Assembly (NCBI GenBank): GCA_037976565.1
Contig: CP137675.1
Location: forward strand, 1,621,323 to 1,685,322
DNA length: 64,000 nt
DNA from: Mesocentrotus franciscanus
Taxonomy: Eukaryota > Echinodermata > Echinoidea > Camarodonta > Strongylocentrotidae
Direction: 5' to 3'
Shown piece after piece: positions 23,001 through 34,354 of the stretch. The notes beneath the pieces are model-generated. The model made no database searches, was not told the origin of the DNA, and saw only the letters and a program-made list of their open reading frames with translations. A program made the position numbers and the translations under genes. Position 1 is the stretch's first letter; every line of letters begins with the position of its first letter.

Positions 23001-25089
23001 TTTAAAGTGCGGGTTCAAAGAAAATCACAAATATGGCAAATAACATATTACGAGAAACTGGTAAGCTAATAGATGGCCATCGTACAAGTTGTAGGTCAAC
23101 TACAAATCGGATGATTTATAAAAATACAAATAAAACCACCTCCATAGCATCTGGGATATGCGAGAGATTCGCCAGAAAAATAACGATGTTTTAATGCCGT
23201 CACAATATGAACCAATCCTGCCCAAGCAGACGACATCCCATAAAGAATGAACATAATTGCAATGCTATTATTTCTCAAATTATAATGAGTTTAGTGTATA
23301 TAAATGTGATGGAATTTTACACCATTCAAAAGGGATATGACCCGATTCTGATAACTAAATTCTTTTGTTTGTAAATACACAGGATAGGGGTTAATGAACA
23401 ATCAAAGAAACCACACTTTCAAATTTAAAACCCCTGGAATGAAAGCATGGACGCATTTGTTCCCTCTTGAAACGCCGAACATACCGCGGTGTATGCAGCT
23501 GAAAATACAATGGCGTCTTATTTTGTTTACAAGCGACGGATTCCTTTATTTTTTTATCGCTGCATTTTTCATCAAAATAATACCATGCGCGGGGTTTAGA
23601 GTGAGGCAATAGATTAAACATTTAGTCTGACGGTAGTGAAGTAAGAGAAATAACTGAAGAGAAGATGACGAAACAGGCACTGAAAATGTGTGAGATGTCA
23701 TGGGACATCGTCTGCTTGTGCAAATCATGTTCAACATGTGACGTCACACATCTCAGCAGCGATCGGAGAGCATTTCAGGTGCTATGTCGGGGCTGTATTT
23801 AAGAGTTTTGTAATTCATAATAATCATTACTTCGAATGTTTCCGAGCATGGAATTTTGATAACCTTGTCAAATCAAAGTGTTACCTTTGCAATAATGACA
23901 ATAAAGCTAGTTTTTAAAATCAATGAACCTGATCTTTAATTATCCTGAATAAACAATTCTTCCAGTCTCCACATGGACTTTCTTTTGTAGGGGTAGAGAT
24001 TTATATTTCTAGGGTATATTCACACTACCCCCTGTTAAATTTTGAAGTTGAAATTAATGTCAATCAAACAATACTTTCCTTATAACATTGATTTCAAAGA
24101 CTAGATATAATTGATAATAAATTGAGAAATATTAACTAGCTTGCTAGCAATGATTTTGTTTCTTCTCCAGATTTTACATTTTCTATTTATAACATAAACT
24201 ATTTTATAAAAAAACACTTCTGAGAGAAGAGACAGTGGGGTTGGAAACTTGGGATACTTATCATGTAACTTTGGATTGTGGTTAGTTGGGTTAATAAATC
24301 AACTAAAAGATTTAAATGGTTTTTATTTGTGTTCTTACTCAACAGTATCAGGACAATTAGCATCATTTGAGAAGATGAAATTGGCATCCTTCATACAAGA
24401 AACGTCCTCCCCTCCTTGCTTCTCTGGGGGTGGAAAAAAATGAAAATACTTGTAATATACTGCGAAAGAAGGTTCATAAAGAGACACACAATGAACTAAC
24501 AATCATACAAAAGCTATATTACGTTTTTTAAACGATCAATTTGATGTCACGAAGTGGGTCTATTGTTCTTGTTAATCTATACAATTATAGTCACCTACAG
24601 ATTCATTTCTTGCTCACTAAAATGTTCATTTAAATGTTCATTTAAATGATTATTACTTAAAAATAACCAATGAAGTGAAAGGGATCTATTGTTCTTGTTA
24701 ATCTATACAATTATTGTCACCTTCAGATTCATTTCTTGCTCACTATAATGTTCATTTAAATGATTATTACTTAAGAATAACCAATGAAGTGAAATGGAAG
24801 GCAAATCTTTTATCTTTGTTTAATTGAACCCCCTTTGTTTCATTCATATATTTTATCTGCTGATAACTAGAAGGGGTAACCTCAAGCCCTTTTTCATCAA
24901 GAGTACATGTATGTGTACTTCCTGTACAGTTAAAACACTTCTCACTCTCACCAGGCAATTTCTTTAGCTAATGATGAGGTCATGTTTATAACTTCATTAC
25001 TCACTCCACAAATCTTTCATCGTGCGAGGAACACCCGAGGAAAACCATGCCTTCAAATTGTTGAATACTGGTAACTTTCTAGATGACAT
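20021..25089 (-). CDS. TERB2: Telomere repeats-binding bouquet formation protein 2 (TERB2), complete, 6 exons
   Basis: In meiotic prophase TERB2 bridges TERB1 (on telomeres) and MAJIN (in the inner nuclear membrane), tethering telomeres to the envelope. Exons (minus strand, in order): 25089-25005, 24423-24339, 22921-22782, 21828-21687, 20859-20795, 20148-20021, total 645 nt and 214 residues, close to the vertebrate length of about 220. Matches to the family run in order: WFSSGVP (15-21, vertebrate WFCGSV), FIFSNDANCPDT (44-55, vertebrate FLFSCDASHPDT), VFHTSYIDA (71-79), YILLPP (94-99), a variable polar middle, and DFIPGVNG (199-206, vertebrate DFIPGTSG). The N-terminal half is the TERB1-binding part and the C-terminal DFIPG region belongs to the MAJIN-binding part of the family. 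Phases agree at every junction; intron 3 uses a GC donor. The ATG at 25089 is the only one upstream of the conserved WF motif in this exon. It is convergent with ELP1. No expression evidence is available here. Confidence 0.88.
20512..20573. repeat. Short strong hairpin in a TERB2 intron
   Basis: TTTGGAGCCAGAAGGG...TTAACTC is inverted as GAGTTAAC...CCCTTCTGGCTCCAAA: 25-bp arms with two mismatches and an 11-12-base loop. Confidence 0.85.
21176..21430 (-). mobile_element. tRNA-derived SINE (Ser/Leu-like head) in a TERB2 intron
   Basis: On the minus strand, TGGTCGAGTGG (A-box like, 21411-21421) and GGTTCGAGTCC (B box, 21369-21379) lie at tRNA spacing with an ACTTGATCAC anticodon-like region. A unique tail follows (CCTTTGGCAAGACATTGATC, then GCCAGGGTAATAATCGGGGC). 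Confidence 0.8.
22012..22222 (-). mobile_element. tRNA-derived SINE (Val-like head) in a TERB2 intron
   Basis: On the minus strand the A-box region TTGGCTCAGTCAGTAGAG (22189-22206) and B box GGTTCGAACCC (22150-22160) flank the loop CTCACAA (anticodon CAC-like). A tail follows that includes GCAATGTCGATCTGGCGCTG. It is a different family from the SINE 600 bp away. Confidence 0.8.
22776..22782 (-). other. TERB2: GC-AG intron donor in TERB2
   Basis: The third exon ends GCAGATG and the intron begins GCAAGT. Only this GC site joins the next exon in the correct frame (ADDIQKLAF). Using the nearby GT (GCAA/GTATCA) would lead to an early stop. GC-AG introns are a known minor class with a strong GCAAGT consensus, as here. 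Confidence 0.8.
24559..24800. repeat. Tandem duplication (126-bp period) in TERB2 intron 1
   Basis: TCTATTGTTCTTGTTAATC starts at 24559 and 24685. The two copies are nearly identical, and the first has an extra GTTCATTTAAAT unit. Confidence 0.9.
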
Positions 25090-25471
25090 TTTTTGTCTGT
25101 AATTCTTTAAGCTGTTGAAGAGAAATAAAGTAAGATAAAGAACAGTTCTACAAGTATTAATTAGGCTTTAAAATCAATGCACATTATTAAGTTATTAAGT
25201 CTCCCTGAGAGGAACAGCTATTCAGTGAAAGTTTGAGCAAATTCAGATTAAAAATAGACTATAAAAAGTATAAGAAAGTTATGAATTTTGAAGTTGCGAT
25301 CAGTCAAACACAAATTGGCAACTCTGTGACGTATCTTGCAAGCTCCCTTCCCATTTGCTCAGTATACTTCAAAAAATCATAAATTTCTATTTTACGTCAA
25401 TAATTTGTTCAATCACACATGCACTACAAAGAGTATAACATATAAGCTTACCCGGTACTCTAAATCTACCT

Positions 25472-26507
25472 GGGGCCCGTTTCGAAACCAACGACAAGAC
25501 AGTCATAAATTTATCCGCCAACTACGGAGATGTCTGTGATCTTCCTAAACCGTTTCACAAAGAGCTTACTAGCTAGACATCTCGTGAAATCGATACTATC
25601 GGCGAGAAGAGGAGCCAAGACATAGCCTTAGTCGCAGTTCCACCAGATTAAAAAAAAGAGTAATTTTAGGAAAACTGCAATTATTTAAATAAATTAGGAC
25701 TAAAGATTGAAAATGGTACCAGGGAATAAGAGGTGCAATATACTTCAGAATTTGAGTAGATTATACCATAGAATTACTTGTAAAATATAATTGTGAGTAT
25801 TTCATTTCATGACCGGTGAATCAGTTTGGTTTTTGAAATGGGTACCCCCGGATATTTTCATTTGATAGTTTATAAAAATACACCCTTATATTATTCTTAG
25901 TAAAAATACGATTTTATGAAAGTTTTGTCAAATGTTTTAGGCGTCAGCACAATATTGAAATGACAAAACTTCAACATTCTAAACGTTAAAACACATGTTT
26001 TAAACTATTCAGTTTACACATTTGAAGATAGAATTTATCTCAAAATTAATATGGGTCTGAAAACTAGAGAATACACTTCTGACTATGGCTTGCCTGCCGT
26101 GGCAGATTACCCATCCCTTCGAGGATTTTACAATGTGGAAATAAACGCGTATAATCAGTTAAGTTAAGTGGAAAAAGCCTTGGATATAAACATGGCATAT
26201 TTTCATAAGACTTTCAAATATAAAAAAATGATAAAAACTGAATGTGTAGAAAGATCATAGCTGGAGGATTTCTTGTCCTTTTTGCCAGCCATAGTCTACC
26301 CAATAAATGACATGTGATGGCGCTGCCCATCGACTAAAAAGTTATGACAGAGATACGACGGTGTCGGAGGCGTCATAACTCCTTAGTCAGGATGTTGTCC
26401 TTGATGTTCGCAAAGAGGGCTTCGTGAAACACGTAGCGGACAAGTAGCTGACTAACGCTGATTTAGTGAAGAAGTTAGACTTATGACGGTTTCGAGAAAC
26501 GGGCCCC
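25472..26507. mobile_element. 1.0-kb terminal-inverted-repeat element upstream of TERB2
   Basis: The left end GGGGCCCGTTTCGAAACC and the right end GGTTTCGAGAAACGGGCCCC are inverted, and TCTAC/GTAGA words extend the symmetry. Internal segments also recur in inverted form (TCATAA, CGTTTCACAAAGAG and CTTCGTGAAACACG). No ORF over 67 codons is seen, so it is non-autonomous. It starts about 380 bp upstream of the TERB2 ATG and may separate the gene from distal promoter sequence. Confidence 0.82.
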
Positions 26508-27695
26508 AAGTAGACATCTAAAATTCTAGGACTCTACCAGTACCAGTACCAACCATGATACTTTTTTGATAGTTTACACATTTTATTTTAGATAATCATC
26601 ATTTCTATAATAGGTCTAGTCTTCATTTTGTAAAATATTTTAATTCTGAAAGTTTTGGCATGCCAAAGTTTGAAAGTTTACCAGATCTTCAGAAGTTCAG
26701 AATCAGACTTTGCTTTGCCTTTGGTATGGTAGCCCGTACCGACCACAGTGTGTTGTTGACGTCAAAAGCCCCGCGCTCACGGGGGAGGGGTAGGGAGAAG
26801 GACCGTTGAAAATGAAATTGAATCCAAACACTAATAATGTTAATCAGGTGCTGGTAAAGTTATCCGTTTATCATCAATCACTGCCCTAGCTGCATGCCAG
26901 ATATAAAGCTGAAAAAGCTGAGCTACGTGATACGTCTACAAATGTCTATATTTTCCCTTTCAACAACAAGCAGCCGACAAAAGGAGAGAGGTGACCGCGA
27001 GCACAAATTGAAGAATAACCGGTAATTAGGATCTGCTGTCATGAGGAGATTTTAACGGATAATCAGCTGACTGCTAAAATTCTCGGGTGCTAATCTTTTT
27101 TCATATCATGCAAACGATTCTATGTGCCCCGCCCCGCCCTACCCCACTCCGACCCTGTGCCTGTAGTAGTATATTCAAATCTTAAATTTTAAGTCTATAC
27201 CACTTTACATTTACAATCATATATTGCCCTATTATACACTGCAGTACCGTAGACTGCCCGTGGATTATTATTTTTGTTTGTGTTTTTGTTTTCTTCTTCT
27301 TCTTCTCTTTTTAAAAATATTTGTTAGTGGTTTATACTTGAAAATGTACATCTCAGTGTCTTTATTTGATGTTCATACACTAGGTCTATTCCATCAGCAC
27401 AACTGTTGCTTGATCTTGAGTAAAAAGGATAGAAATATACTATGAATCTGGAGGGCCAAGATCTACATTCTCAGTTCCTTCACAGAATATTATCAAAACT
27501 AGAATGATAGTGTATAAAATTGCTCGCCCCCTCGAAGTAGACCTACCATTTGGAGACAAAAGGAAGATAATAAATGGGATAACATGGAATAACACCGCAG
27601 GCACTAACTTATAAAATTGAATAATGCCAGTGATAAAGATTCATGTGAAATATGCAAAAGGAACTTGAGAGAGAGAGGAAGGGGCAGTGAGAGGC

Positions 27696-27727
<32 letters not shown>

Positions 27728-28404
27728 CCGGAAAGAAACAAGCGAAGAGTATCCAATCATGGACCTAACAGTCTATGATCCAATACAACCCATAAATCAA
27801 ATAAAAGCAGGTACATGATGAGAAACTCGATCCACATATTCCAAGTAATATGTCAAATATGGCGGGAAAGCCCGATATCAGTGAAGAAAAAAATGTAAAA
27901 GAAAGGGGTCTAAAGCATTATGTCCATGGATTTCTCAAAAAAAGGTAAATACCGTGCGTAAGGCGCCCATAATTATGAGGGGGTAATGTTGCAAAAAACT
28001 ATTGTGGAGTCTTGGGGGAGGTCTTATATTCTTTTAGAGTGTAAGATGGAGCTGGCCCCGACGGCGTATTGATACCCGATTGCGTTTGTGCCCAAATCCT
28101 AAATATTTTAACTTTATGCTTATCCTTTATTGGTTCAAAAAGCGGTATTATTTTTATTTCAATTTCCAGGCATAATTTTCAAATTTCTTGAAGTTGTTTA
28201 GTAATCATGCACAGTAATAAAAATGTTCCCTATTGAAATAATGCTGAACCAGCTTGGCTTTTTATAAGGATTGAATTTGGTACTTTCAAAGGTATTGGGG
28301 CAATGTCGGGAAACACACTGCAAACTGATTCTTTAAATTACAGCCATGCAGAAAAGGAAATATAGATCTGTACCCCGATTGCGTTTTCTATTAGTGCTAA
28401 CACA
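26508..28404. other. Intergenic sequence without a recognised gene
   Basis: Contains a CRE-like TGACGTCA near 26758, a TTC run near 27292, a GA run at 27700-27728, and two copies of a CCCGATTGCGTTT word near 28075 and 28375. Reading frames here are short and show no splice-supported similarity. Confidence 0.6.
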
Positions 28405-29758
28405 CAGGCGCGGAACCAGGGGCCAGGGGGCACTGCCCCAGCAAAAAAAAAGAGAGAGGAGAGAGAAGGAAATGAAGGGAAAGGGAAAGAGGAGAGAAAG
28501 GGAAAGAAAGAAGAGGAAGAAGACAAGAAAAGGGGATAAAAGAAGGAGATCGGGGGTGGCCAAAAAAAAAAACGTGTGGATCGGCCGAAAGGCTCTCCCC
28601 CTCTCAGCAAACCTAAAAGCGAGAGAAGGAAGGGGAGGGAAAGAAAAAAAAGAGAAATAAGAAAGGTAGGGGAGATCAGTTGCGGTTTTTCTCGCCAACA
28701 AGGTGTAGATCGGGACTGGGGGCCCACTGGCCTACTGACGGGGGCTTGGGGGGGGGGTCTGCCCCCAAATAAAAGTCAAAGGTGGTTTATTTCTAATTCA
28801 ATACTGGTGATTTACAAATGTTGTTGAGATGACATAATTTCCGAGATTTTTCCTCACTTTTTAGTAAATTATACTTTTTTATGCGTCAGTGTTGGAAAAT
28901 GACAAATTCCTAAATTTACAGTCAGGCAAGAAATATGCTTATTTAGAGGCCTACATAACTGTCAGGGCCCGCGGAACGGCGGGGCTCGAGGGCCTCGAGC
29001 TCCCCCACACTTTTTGTGAAAAAGTGAATTAAAGAGAAATAGAAAGAAAGAGAGAAAGAAAGAAAAAAGAGTGACCTGCCAGTGTCACAAAATAATGAGG
29101 TATCAAAATATGCTGATCTGACCGTGATTAAAATGCCTAAAACCCCTGAGCTTCTGGGGGCTCCGCCCCCTGGACTCCACACCAACTAATGACCTGCCAG
29201 TGTCACAAATAAGGTATCAAAATATGTTCATCTGACCGTAATAAAATGCCTAAAACCCCTGAGCTTCCGGGGGCTCCGTCCCCTGGACCCACTCAATTGC
29301 CCTAAAGCGGTCCCCTGGATGCTCATCTGACCGTAATGTATTGCCTAAAACCCCTGAGCTTCCGGGGGCTCCACCCCCTGGACCCCACGCCAATTAGTGA
29401 CCTGCCAGTGTCATGAATAAGGTATCGACATATGCTCATCTGACCGTAATAAATGCCCATACCCCCTGGGCTTCCGGACGCTCTGCCCCTTGACCCCCGC
29501 CGGGGCTTTGCCCCTAGACCCCACGCCAATTTACGCTACGCTCTACCTGATCGTAAATACTTTAGCCTCCCCTCAACCACTTTGAAAAGGCGTTCAGCGG
29601 GGCTTGCATGTATAAGAGTGGGGTGATGCGGATTTTTTTTGGTCTGCCCCCAAACGTTTTTGCTTATTACGCCACTGCTGGTCACCGTTACGTACCAATA
29701 TTTGGCTCGCATAATTTCAAATTTGGGCCCCCCCTAAGAAATCCTGGATCCGCGCCTG
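28405..29758. mobile_element. hAT-like non-autonomous element with 8-bp target duplication
   Basis: The left end CAGGCGCGGAACCAGG and the right end CCTGGATCCGCGCCTG are inverted with one mismatch. The flanks are CTAACACA (28397-28404) and CTAACACC (29759-29766), an 8-bp duplication with one difference. CAGG-type ends plus an 8-bp duplication fit hAT-type elements. The inside is low-complexity: an AG-rich segment that gives spurious Lys/Arg/Glu frames, and a tandem repeat. No transposase is present. Confidence 0.85.
29073..29540. repeat. Tandem repeat with about 117-bp units inside the hAT-like element
   Basis: ACCTGCCAGTGTCA recurs at 29073, 29190 and 29399. CCCCTGAGCTTCYGGGGGCTC hairpin words and CATCTGACCGTAAT occur once per unit; one unit is truncated. 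GC-rich unlike its surroundings. Confidence 0.85.
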
Positions 29759-30104
29759 CTAACACCTTAAGCTACTTTCTGTTTGTTATTTTGCCTAGTA
29801 GCCCTATGTGTAGGCCTTTTTCATCAGTCTTTTTTTAAAACATTGACACTCACGCATATAATTATTTTTCTCCTATCATAAGGGGGGGGGTGTCGGTGGA
29901 AAAAATAACCCTTCCCGTAGGGAAAAATTTTGTGCTCACTGTACCCCCCCCCCCCCCCCACTGAGCGAAATATCGGCCGGCACGATTTTCAAATTTTCGC
30001 ACGAAGTGGGCCCCTTTTTAGGCCCCCTCCCTTGCCGCCGGCTGGATCCGCCCCTGTATATAACTACTTAAATATCCCTGGGGCCATTTTTTTTAAAGAC
30101 GGAA
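29759..30104. other. Right-hand fragment of another GGATCCGCCCCTG element
   Basis: The stretch ends CCGGCTGGATCCGCCCCTG near 30056, resembling the right end of the hAT-like element, with poly-C at 29944-29959. A matching left end was not found, so it is probably a truncated relative. Confidence 0.5.
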
Positions 30105-31265
30105 TTGAATAGCCAAGCTTCCCTATATTCATTCATGCCGTGTTATGGAATACTAAGCCTATACGCATAATAAATACTGAGACAAAGAGACCTTTTTTCT
30201 CAGATAAAGCATGCCTCTCCGAGGAAGGGAAGGTCGTTTCCTTTTCAATTCATTCATTGATGCTAGTATAAAAACTCACTATCATAGATAGTAACTAAAA
30301 CAATTTGTTTACGGGCAAACTTGATAACATTGGACTATAACAATAATTATTATCATCATGTATCCCGAAAGCATAAAATCAGTAAATCTGCATTAAAAAA
30401 CTATTGATGTCAGAAAGTGTAAGCACTTATGAAGCGAACAAGATAATAGCAATAAGGCAGAGTGGTCTCGTTGATAAGCGATCGCTTCATAATGCAAAGA
30501 TAATATATTCGTTTCCCAGCTACTCTTTTATTCTTTATTTTTCTATTTTGTGTCCATAATATTGACTTTCCAGAATTGAACAGCCAAGCTTCCCTATTCA
30601 TTGATGTCGCGTTAGGGAATACCAGGTATACTGAATTAAATAGATCATTTATCATGCTATGTCAGGGAGCTATATGGCTATATTGACATAACACTTCGTA
30701 TCGGCAGTTAAAAAATAAATGATGATAATATAAAAACTCACTGTCATATTAATAACTGCATGGAGGAAAGTTATTAAGGGCAATCTGACTATATAAATAA
30801 TCATCATCACGTATCCCGAAAGTTTTGCCACTTATTATAGAAGCGAACTAGATAATAACCGTGAGGTATATACAGAGTGGTCTTGTGAATAAGATCGTTT
30901 CACAATGCGGAGTTAATGGGTTCGATTCCCACCTATTCCTTCATGGTTAGTCCAAAATAATCACTTGCCAATTTTTGAAGGAGAACCCCCCTCCCCCCCC
31001 AAAAAAAAACAATAATAATAATAATAATAAAATATATCTTTCTTTAATAGTGACTCTCTGAATAACGGAGCCTAATATCAAAACACTTCATTGTTACATT
31101 TACTAAATCTAGGCTACGTCTTTCCGACTATCGAACTACAAAAGAAAGTGTTAATAATATATGAAGAAAATAAGTAGAGATATTTAATGAGGCGCAGTGC
31201 AGTCTCGTGGATAATTAAGCGATCGTCTAATTGGAAAGTATAGGGTTCAATACCCAGCTCGTGCA
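30105..31265 (+). repeat. Diverged tandem repeats, each with a tRNA-like module
   Basis: Two units of about 470 and 370 bp share AGCCAAGCTTCCCTAT, ATATAAAAACTCACT, ATCACGTATCCCGAAAG-type and GAAGCGAAC blocks (starting near 30110 and 30585). Both end in a tRNA-like module (near 30462-30522 and 30870-30935). A third module lies at 31195-31260. The best B boxes are GGGTTCGATTCCC (30918-30930) and GGGTTCAATACCC (31243-31255). The stems are too decayed for tRNA genes. Confidence 0.65.
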
Positions 31266-31556
31266 GTTAGCCCTCACCCTTTTTGTTCTTGCCTCTCTCA
31301 TAATAGACTGATATTCTTCCCCTTTTTATTTCACTGAAACTATACATGTTAATGTTATTTTTGTGTATGCATTGCATTTATTTCTCAAAACTCCAACTCT
31401 TTTTCGTACATAACATAAAAGCAAGGCGCATTCTCCATAGTCTATAGTTTATACAAACCGTAACTTAATTATCAAAGTCAAAGCTCAGTATTATCCTTTG
31501 ATAAACGAACATAAATACAACATAATTCATTGTTCATAATTTCACAATGTATACGG

Positions 31557-31559
<3 letters not shown>

Positions 31560-31655
<96 letters not shown>
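31560..31655. repeat. (TA)n microsatellite
   Basis: Close to 95 bases of uninterrupted TA dinucleotide. Confidence 0.98.
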
Positions 31656-32046
31656 CATAATTACATAATAGGACAAATATTACACAGTTATTTCATCCCC
31701 AAAACTAGAACAAGCATTGCTACTCTTCATCATTTATATTTTGATATATTTCTCAACATATAATGTACAGAATTGAAGCTATGGGTTTCTCCCTTTATTA
31801 AAACACCCGTTGTTATTGTTTTAAGTGTCATTTTTAGTGATTTTCCAACACAATATCATGCCCCATGACGCCCATGTCCCACACTCCATGTTTAGGGACT
31901 TTTTTTTTTGGCCCAACTGAAGCGAACTATCAATTCCCCCTATCCGCGTACCTGGGAACACGTGCTTACGGTATACAGCGCGCGCTGGATCGATATGTGA
32001 GCTAGAGAGCGCTTTCCATATGACCCCCATCACTGACCCTAAAAAC

Positions 32047-32166
32047 ATGGCGACCTACTGGTACCCGACCGCTTACGTTTTTTGGTATGTTTTAACATTG
32101 ATTACTTTTACTGTTTTTTTTGTGTTATGGCGAAATAAGGGGAGAATCTCGTATCTTGCCCTTTGA
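32047..32166 (+). CDS. Possible 39-residue single-pass membrane protein or first exon (unrecognised)
   Basis: An ATG in strong context (AAACATGG) opens 39 codons beginning MATYWYPTAYVFWYVL, followed by a hydrophobic stretch, then WRNKGR and a stop. It looks like one transmembrane helix with a basic cytosolic flank. A good donor-like GTATGT lies at 32096 after TACGTTTTTTG, so it could instead be a first coding exon with its partner elsewhere, or a chance ORF. Splicing it to the RPRD2 exon at 38385 would give a stop at once, so it does not extend RPRD2. I do not recognise the sequence. Confidence 0.2.
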   Translation: MATYWYPTAYVFWYVLTLITFTVFFVLWRNKGRISYLAL

Positions 32167-32335
32167 ATTTATTTTCTTACGATGCTATTTAGACATCGGT
32201 ACTGCTGATGTGTCGTAATTTGAATGTGTAATTTGTTGAGATGTGATGTTTTTCCTTGCGATTTTCAACTCTGCTAAGCTCGAGTCCAAGTCTAGTGTAG
32301 AAGTGCTGCTCGCTAGCACTGCACTGGAGCTGACT

Positions 32336-33006
32336 TAGACCGAAGATTTCTGTCTCTTTCGTTCGTTAGCCTCTGATTTGGGTAGGGTCGGCTCCTCTCT
32401 TTAGAGACAGAAGCCGACCATAGGCGCTCCTGTGAAAACATTTTGGCCATTTATGGCCAAAACTCTTGCCCAAAATACTACATTTTACCCGATGCATATC
32501 CGATGCATTTATTATTGTTAATTAGGCCTAGGCTAAACTACATCGGTTCCACTTACCAGATTGACTGTATGATGCATTTAAGGGTCTTTTTTCCGGATTT
32601 TCATCGCCGAAAATGAGCTCCGTGTTGAAATTCTTGCAGCCGTATTTTTAACTGTTACTGTGAATAGATGACGTCATCTTCCTTCATGCGCAGTAACAGT
32701 TAAAAATACGGCTGCAAGAATTTCAACACGGAGCTCATTTTCGGCGATGAAAATCCGGAAAAAAGACACTTAAATGCATCATACAGTCAATCTGGTAAGT
32801 GGAACCGATGTAGTTTAGCCTAGGCTAATTAATAATAAATGCATCGGATATGCATCGGGTAAAATGTAGTATTTGGTGAGTTTGGCCATAAATGGCCAAA
32901 ATGTTTTCACAGGAGCGCCTATGGTCGGCTTCTGTCTCTAAAGAGAGGAGCCGACCCTACCCAAATCAGAGGCTAACGAACGAAAGAGACAGAAATCTTC
33001 GGTCTA
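32336..33006. mobile_element. 671-bp foldback element with a 9-bp target duplication
   Basis: The whole element is one palindrome with arms of about 325 bp, from TAGACCGAAGATTTCTGTCT to its inverse ending CTTCGGTCTA, around a loop near 32663-32690 that holds ATGACGTCAT. The arms differ by a few bases and a small indel. GAGCTGACT lies directly outside both ends (32327-32335 and 33007-33015). Long terminal repeats with a 9-bp duplication are the pattern of Mutator-like (MULE) elements. No transposase is present. Confidence 0.9.
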
Positions 33007-33899
33007 GAGCTGACTGTGCTCACAGACGGGCAAGCCAGCCGAGGCTGAGAGTCTGAGCTGAGCTGAAAGACGCGTTATTCCTCCTCGCAAGTTGACTTCG
33101 TGTAACTTGGCCTTAGTTTTAGGCTTTTGGCAAGAAGTAAATTATGGGTGGATGATCATAAGACATTCAACATCCCAATTTCTTCCCCCCCCCCCTTTTT
33201 TAAACTGTTTTCCCAATTCATGATCGAGAGACCAGACAGCTACAATTACAAACGAAAATAGGGGAAAAAAAGTAATAATTTGTTAATTAAAATGAGCTTT
33301 TAGTTTAATCAATCCATGCTAAAATCTAGCAGGGAAATATTCTAATAACACATGTAAACCAAATAAAAAGGTAGCCTATTTGTATAGCGAAAGATAGACA
33401 GAAATAACCGTCTGATATGGGTCATTCTTTAATAAAACTGACATTTGTTGACATTCCCCATACACAGACGGTACCCCATACGGCTCGCACCACGGGAGTG
33501 ATTGAGCCGATTTTGGCCTGCTTTTAGGTCAAAAACTTTCTCCCACGATTTTCTTTATTTAGATCTAATTTTCTGATTTATAAATCAGATACAAAAATAC
33601 TATGTCTATTTTTCTCCTATGTACAGTTATCAATTTTTTATGACTTATTTCTAAATGCGAAATTTACAGACTTACGTATATGAGTTATCCAATTTTTATC
33701 TCAGAACCAAGGAAACGGTACGTTCATGCATTCGAACTGGTAATCTATGACATGACCCGCCCCGCCCGATATATTTCCGGGTCAACCGACCAAAACAAGC
33801 CCAATGGCCAATCAGAGCACGTGTTTGATATTGGGCTTATGAATATTCAAACATCACCGGCTCAAGCCGGGCTGACTCATACGTAGCTATTGGACGTTC

Positions 33900-34015
33900 G
33901 AAAAGAAAAAATGAATATTCATCAACTTAAACCAAGATGGCTGACAACAAATCTTGTTGACTACAAGACTTTCTCGGATTAATCATTAATATAGGATCTA
34001 AATGAGCAAGCTATC
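33900..34015 (+). promoter_or_regulatory. Candidate promoter and 5'UTR exon of the RPRD2-like gene
   Basis: The RPRD2 start-codon exon (38385-38562) opens with an acceptor, so a 5' non-coding exon must lie upstream. Here an AAGATGGC YY1-type word (33943-33950) is followed at 34016 by a strong donor (CTATC/GTAAGT), and the only ATG frame between is very short. This is inference from motifs; similar AAGATGGC words occur near 35,802 and GATGGCTCCGG near 34,873. Confidence 0.25.
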
Positions 34016-34354
34016 GTAAGTCAAAGTAGATATTTCTGTGTTATTTTTATCTTAAATAATATTCAGTGTAATATTGCAGCCAAAGTGGATATATGAAGAC
34101 GTAAAGAGTGAAAAATCTCGTTGCATATCTCATTCATCGCGGTCCGGCGAACCGAACCATTCGTTCCCCACACTACCCCATTGACGTACTTCAGTCTATG
34201 TATAGAGGCGGTCAGAGGAGCCAGATGCAATCTCAGCGGAACAACCGTCGATATCAGAGACTGAAGCTTTCGGTCTAAGCGAAAGACTGCTTCTTCTCAA
34301 ATTACACTAAATCAGGAGTGGCCAACCAGTTTTAAAGCTCGCAGGCCACAGCTA

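Noticed and set aside
28338..28827. Overlapping Lys/Arg/Glu-rich and Phe/Ser/Leu-rich reading frames
   Set aside because: They come from AG-rich low-complexity DNA inside a transposon and are open on both strands, with no family resemblance.
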